64,000 nucleotides of DNA from Streptomyces venezuelae. Its GTDB lineage: Bacteria; Actinomycetota; Actinomycetes; Streptomycetales; Streptomycetaceae. Both the position numbers and the translations under genes were made by a program. Below are positions 60,407 to 64,000 of the stretch, piece after piece; the stretch's first letter is position 1; every line of letters begins with the position of its first letter. The notes beneath the pieces were generated by a model. That model saw nothing but the letters and a program-made list of their open reading frames with translations, was not told where the DNA came from and ran no database searches. The DNA lies in NCBI RefSeq assembly GCF_008642315.1, contig NZ_CP029192.1:4340001-4404000 (forward strand), in the 5' to 3' direction.

Positions 60407-61102
60407 ATGCCCGCCGAGCAGAAGCCCGAGATCGCGTCCGTCTGGACCCGCCCGCGCCGGCAGCGCGAGCAGCTGAGCCGGGAGCAGATCGTCGCGGAGG
60501 CCGTGCGACTGCTCGACGCGGACGGGCTCGAAGCCCTCAGCATGCGCAAGCTCGGCACCCGGCTCGACGCGGGCGCCACCTCGCTCTACCGGCACGTGGC
60601 CAACAAGGACGAGCTGATCGAGCTGGTCGTCGACGAGGTCTACGGGGAACTGTCGGTGCCCATCGCGACCGGCGCCGCACAGTGGCGGGACGCGGCCGCC
60701 GACAGCGCGCGCAGCCTGCGAGCGATGATTCTGCGCCACCCTTGGGTCGCCTCGGTGCTCGGTCAGGTCGGCCTCGTCCACCTCGGCCCGAACGTGACGA
60801 AGATGTCGGAGCGGATGGCCGCGGTCTACCGGACGGCGGGATTCCCCGCGGCCGAAACCGAACTGGCCCTCAGTACCGTCATCTCCTATGTGATCGGCAT
60901 GGCGACCAGCGAGGCCGCGTACCTCTCCCTGATCGCCCGAAGCGGCACGACGGAACGGGAGTTCGCGGAGAGGCTGAAGGGTGACGGGGGGTCGGACGCG
61001 CGTGCGGACGACCCCGAGCAGGTGCGCGAGGAGACCTTCGACTACGGGCTCCAGCGCGTGCTCGACGGGCTCCAGGCGCGTCTGACCTCAACCGCCCCTT
61101 GA
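60407..61102 (+). CDS. TetR-family regulator with TetR_C-type ligand domain
   Basis: A 231-residue regulator. The basic N-terminus leads into the helix-turn-helix ALSMRKLGTRLDAGATSLYR (HVANKDELIE follows), as in TetR proteins that respond to tetracycline-like or other drug ligands. The helical C-terminal domain has LSTVISYVIGMATSEAAYLS. AGGAG precedes the ATG. An inverted repeat at 60331-60353 may be its operator. No neighbouring drug pump is on the same unit. Confidence 0.9.
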   Translation: MPAEQKPEIASVWTRPRRQREQLSREQIVAEAVRLLDADGLEALSMRKLGTRLDAGATSLYRHVANKDELIELVVDEVYGELSVPIATGAAQWRDAAADSARSLRAMILRHPWVASVLGQVGLVHLGPNVTKMSERMAAVYRTAGFPAAETELALSTVISYVIGMATSEAAYLSLIARSGTTEREFAERLKGDGGSDARADDPEQVREETFDYGLQRVLDGLQARLTSTAP

Positions 61103-61222
61103 ATCACGCTCGGTTCGACTGCCCACTGGAAACGGGAGATACGCGTCACGGTGAGCTAAGTCATGCGCAGGGGAGGCTTAAATTGACGCCGCCTTCACAC
61201 CTGTGTACGTAAGCTTCACGAC

Positions 61223-61402
61223 ATGGCCACGACTCCCTCCCCCGACCGGCGACGCACCGCCGACGAGGTCAATGAGGAAATCCGTGCGCTGTGGTTGCGC
61301 GCGGGCGGACGCCTCCGACCCGACGAACGCCTCGTGTACGAACGGCTCGTGACGGAGTGGGCCGAAGCGGAAGCGAACTCTTCACCGACGACGGCGGCTT
61401 GA
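61223..61402 (+). CDS. Conserved small protein, 59 residues
   Basis: A complete short frame (ATG 61223 to TGA 61402) encoding TADEVNEEIRALWLRAGGRL and ERLVYERLVTEWAEAE, with helical, charged character. Codon use is typical of Streptomyces genes. It lies upstream of the convergent aspS gene, with a terminator after it. Its function is unknown; I rely on composition and context. Confidence 0.6.
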   Translation: MATTPSPDRRRTADEVNEEIRALWLRAGGRLRPDERLVYERLVTEWAEAEANSSPTTAA

Positions 61403-61480
61403 TAGAACCGCCTGGAAGGGCCGCCCCGCCGCGTGGGCGCGACCAGCCACGACGCATCCGCAACCGAGAGCGAACACAAG

Positions 61481-61510
61481 AAGGCCCCGGAACCAAGGTT
61501 CCGGGGCCTT
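61481..61510. terminator. Bidirectional terminator before aspS 3' end
   Basis: Perfect arms AAGGCCCCGGAACC and GGTTCCGGGGCCTT with a 2-nt separation (effective CAAG loop), lying between convergent genes. Confidence 0.9.
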
Positions 61511-61528
61511 ACAAGTCAACCTGAACCG

Positions 61529-63292
61529 CTACTGCGCCGCCGGCTTCCGCAGGGAGATGTTGAGCTCCCGCAGACGGGACTCGTCGAGCTCCGTCGGCGC
61601 CCCCATCATCAGATCCTGCGCGTTGCCGTTCAGCGGGAACGAGATCGTCTCGCGGATGTTCGGCTCGTCGGCGAGGAGCATCACGATGCGGTCGACGCCG
61701 GGCGCGATGCCACCGTGCGGCGGCGCACCGAGGCGGAACGCGCGCAGCATGCCCGCGAACTCGTGCTCGACGGTCTCCGCGTCGTAACCCGCGATCTCGA
61801 ACGCCTTGAGCATGACCTCGGGCTCGTGGTTCCGGATGGCGCCGGAGGAGAGCTCGATGCCGTTGCAGACGATGTCGTACTGCCAGGCGAGGATGTCGAG
61901 CGGGTCCTTCTCCTCCAGGTCCTTCATGCCGCCCTGCGGCATCGAGAAGGGGTTGTGGGAGAAGTCGATCCTGCCGGTGTCCTCGTCCTTCTCGTACATC
62001 GGGAAGTCGACGATCCAGCAGAAGCGGAACACGCCCTCCTCGAAGTGGCCCGCGCGCTTGGCCGCCTCGACGCGGACCGCGCTCATGATCTTCGAGACCT
62101 CGTCGAACTCGCCCGCGCCGAAGAAGACGGCGTGGCCCGGGGCCAGCGAGAGACGCTTGGTCAGCTCCTCGACGTTCGCCTCGGTGAGGAACTTGGCGAT
62201 CGGGCCCGTCAGCGAACCGTCCTCGGCGACGCGCACCCAGGCCAGGCCCTTCGCACCCTGCTCGACCGCGTAGTCACCCAGGCCGTCGAAGAACTTGCGG
62301 GACTGCGACGCCGTGTCCGGCACCGGCAGGGCACGCACGTGCTTGCCCGCGAACGCCTTGAACTCGGAGTCGGCGAAGATGTCCGTGATGTCGGTCAGTT
62401 CGAGCTTCGCGCGCAGGTCGGGCTTGTCGTTGCCGTACTTCAGCATCGACTCGCGGAACGGGATGCGCGGGAAGGGGGACGTCACCTCGCGGCCGTTGCC
62501 GAACTCCGTGAAGAGCTCCGTCATCAGCTTCTCGATGGGGCGGAAGACGTCTTCCTGCTCCACGAAGCTCATCTCGACGTCGAGCTGGTAGAACTCGCCG
62601 GGCGAGCGGTCCGCGCGGGCGTCCTCGTCGCGGAAGCACGGCGCGATCTGGAAGTAGCGGTCGAAGCCCGAGATCATCAGCAGCTGCTTGAACTGCTGCG
62701 GGGCCTGGGGGAGCGCGTAGAACTTGCCGGGGTTCAGGCGGGACGGGACGACGAAGTCACGGGCGCCCTCGGGGGAGGTCGCGGTGAGGATCGGCGTCGC
62801 CATCTCGTTGAAGCCGAGGGCGACCATCTTCGAGCGGATCGAGGCGATCACGGCGCTGCGCAGCATGATGTTGCGGTGCATGCGCTCGCGGCGCAGGTCC
62901 AGGAAGCGGTACTCCAGGCGGCGCTCCTCGTTCACGCCGTCCTCGGCGTTGATCGTGAAGGGCAGCGGGCCCGCGGCGCCGAGCACCTCGACCTCGGAGG
63001 CCTCGATCTCGACCTCGCCAGTGGGCAGCTCCGGGTTCACGTTGTCCGTGCCGCGCGAGACGACCTTGCCGTCGACGCGGACGACGGTCTCCTTGGACAG
63101 CTTGTCCAGGACCTCGGCGGCCTTGGTTCCGGGGCGGGCCACCAGCTGCGTGATGCCGTAGTGATCGCGGAGATCGATGAAGAGAATGCCGCCCAGGTCT
63201 CGGCGATTGTGCAGCCAGCCGCTCAGCCGGACGTCGGTGCCGACGTCAGAGGCGCGGAGCTCGCCGCAGGTGTGGGACCTGTACCGATGCAT
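61529..63292 (-). CDS. aspS: Aspartyl-tRNA synthetase
   Basis: A 587-residue class II synthetase of bacterial type. The N-terminal OB-fold ([20 protein letters not shown]) binds the anticodon. Motif 2 is [20 protein letters not shown], the GAD insertion domain follows, and motif 3 is [21 protein letters not shown] start at 63292. A core housekeeping gene that anchors the right end of the window. Confidence 0.97.
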   Translation of the reverse strand: MHRYRSHTCGELRASDVGTDVRLSGWLHNRRDLGGILFIDLRDHYGITQLVARPGTKAAEVLDKLSKETVVRVDGKVVSRGTDNVNPELPTGEVEIEASEVEVLGAAGPLPFTINAEDGVNEERRLEYRFLDLRRERMHRNIMLRSAVIASIRSKMVALGFNEMATPILTATSPEGARDFVVPSRLNPGKFYALPQAPQQFKQLLMISGFDRYFQIAPCFRDEDARADRSPGEFYQLDVEMSFVEQEDVFRPIEKLMTELFTEFGNGREVTSPFPRIPFRESMLKYGNDKPDLRAKLELTDITDIFADSEFKAFAGKHVRALPVPDTASQSRKFFDGLGDYAVEQGAKGLAWVRVAEDGSLTGPIAKFLTEANVEELTKRLSLAPGHAVFFGAGEFDEVSKIMSAVRVEAAKRAGHFEEGVFRFCWIVDFPMYEKDEDTGRIDFSHNPFSMPQGGMKDLEEKDPLDILAWQYDIVCNGIELSSGAIRNHEPEVMLKAFEIAGYDAETVEHEFAGMLRAFRLGAPPHGGIAPGVDRIVMLLADEPNIRETISFPLNGNAQDLMMGAPTELDESRLRELNISLRKPAAQ

Positions 63293-63500
63293 CGTCGTTC
63301 ATCCAGTCTTCGCGAATAGGGGAGAGAGCAGACCCGCACAAGGCTACCGTCCGGCCGAAGATCGGTTTCCGGATATCCGCGGGAGCCACCCTCCACAGGG
63401 CCCGGTACGGGTCCACTTCGGGTCCCCTACGGGTCCGCTACGGGCCCGCTGCGAGGGGGCTCAGTGGCGGCCGGGGTGTACATCTTCCTAAAGTGGGTCA
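63293..63500. other. Divergent promoter region of aspS and the PAS-domain gene
   Basis: 208 bp without a gene. A direct GGGTCCRYTACGGG-like repeat occurs around 63410-63440. No element is called with confidence. Confidence 0.4.
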
Positions 63501-64000
63501 ATGCGCACCGACGATCCCCTCCTACAGGTGGGGGACGACTCCCTGCCTCCCGTACGGGAGGTCCTGGCCGCGATCGCGACCGGGCTGTGGCGCTGGGACA
63601 ACGCGTCCGGGACCGTCACGCTCGACGCCGAGGCGGCCCGGCTCCTCGGCCTGCCCGCCCGCGCCCAGACCCTCACCGAGGCAGGCGTGCGCTCCCGTTT
63701 CCACCCGGTCGACTGGAACGAGATCTACGGAACCGTCCAGCTCGCCGTCGCCGAGGGCACCCTCGCCGAGGCCCGGCTGCGGATCATGGACGAGACGGGG
63801 CGGCGGGTCCTCAGGACCGTGCGCAGCCGCTCCAAGCCGGTGATGCACGGGGCGACCGAGGCGTACGAGCTGGTCGGCACCCTGCAAGAGGTCAACGAGC
63901 CCGCGCCCGGGACCGCCGCCCGCACCCCGGTCACCGGCGACTGGCGCCGCTCCCGGGAGGCGTTCCTGCTGGACGCGGGGCGCGCGCTCGCCGAGGCGCG
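63501..64000 (+). CDS. PAS-containing signalling protein, N-terminal part
   Basis: The first ~166 residues of a gene cut by the right edge. They form a PAS domain: ATGLWRWDNASGTVTLDAEA, GLPARAQ, FHPVDWNEIYG and a C-terminal strand LRTVRSRSKPVMHG, ending in a helix (RSREAFLLDAGRALAEA) that usually leads into a GAF or PP2C (SpoIIE-like) phosphatase domain. The family of the missing part cannot be determined here. The ATG at 63501 is divergent from aspS. Confidence 0.78.
   Translation, partial: MRTDDPLLQVGDDSLPPVREVLAAIATGLWRWDNASGTVTLDAEAARLLGLPARAQTLTEAGVRSRFHPVDWNEIYGTVQLAVAEGTLAEARLRIMDETGRRVLRTVRSRSKPVMHGATEAYELVGTLQEVNEPAPGTAARTPVTGDWRRSREAFLLDAGRALAEA

Noticed and set aside
61433..63319. 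628-residue plus-strand frame opposite aspS
   Set aside because: Antisense shadow of a core synthetase gene.

Overview
The window comes from a high-GC Streptomyces chromosome. The signs are strong third-position G/C in the genes, frequent GTG starts, BTAD-type AfsR regulators, an XRE/DUF397 pair, GAF-ANTAR proteins, snapalysin, and core metG and aspS genes. It opens inside an integrated actinomycete integrative and conjugative element (AICE) of the pSAM2 type and then runs into ordinary chromosome.

Positions 1 to about 9927 are the AICE. Reading leftward on the minus strand are a GntR/KorSA-like repressor, an SCO3933-family protein, a TraB/FtsK-type DNA translocase, SpdB and three small spread-type proteins, a RepSA-like initiator, an excisionase, and a tyrosine integrase cut by the window edge. 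On the plus strand are a Nudix protein resembling the pSAM2 immunity factor Pif, an HATPase, and three unrecognised cargo genes. Copies of an ACTCGT-N4-ACGAGT operator lie at the promoters. A large near-palindrome fills the longest non-coding stretch. The element ends in a 47-bp 3' fragment of tRNA-Gly(CCC), taken as attR. The other end and the intact tRNA should lie just left of base 1.

Positions 10126-12598 are an arsenic locus: arsR-acr3-arsC, with a divergent ArsI/CadI-like lyase. Small hypotheticals and a secreted 5'-nucleotidase follow. Next come CheB, a CheR-PAS fusion and two GAF-ANTAR regulators (16437-20695). Positions 20859-31290 hold a lipoprotein, an MFS exporter with a truncated SDR gene, a 1230-residue AfsR-like regulator carrying a 60-bp minisatellite, a PH-domain protein, a secreted TIM-barrel-like protein, an SGNH lipoprotein, and the XRE/DUF397 pair.

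Positions 31443-50949 are mostly envelope and transport functions: MarC, a LysR regulator, SGNH hydrolase with a DHA2 exporter, a DrrAB-type ABC exporter, an endonuclease/phosphatase-family membrane protein, FUSC, snapalysin with its LysR regulator, a duplicated-domain surface protein, PhoX, and a vWA protein.

Positions 51112-56323 are the most interesting chromosomal locus. A trypsin-co-occurring (trypco2-like) protein is followed 6 bp later by a 1444-residue trypsin/P-loop NTPase/TPR protein and then a DUF4913 protein. This resembles the NTP-dependent conflict systems predicted in multicellular bacteria. The window ends with metG, a decayed Rpn-like nuclease gene, a TetR/imine-reductase-like divergent pair, another TetR regulator, a 59-residue conserved protein, aspS, and the start of a PAS-containing protein.
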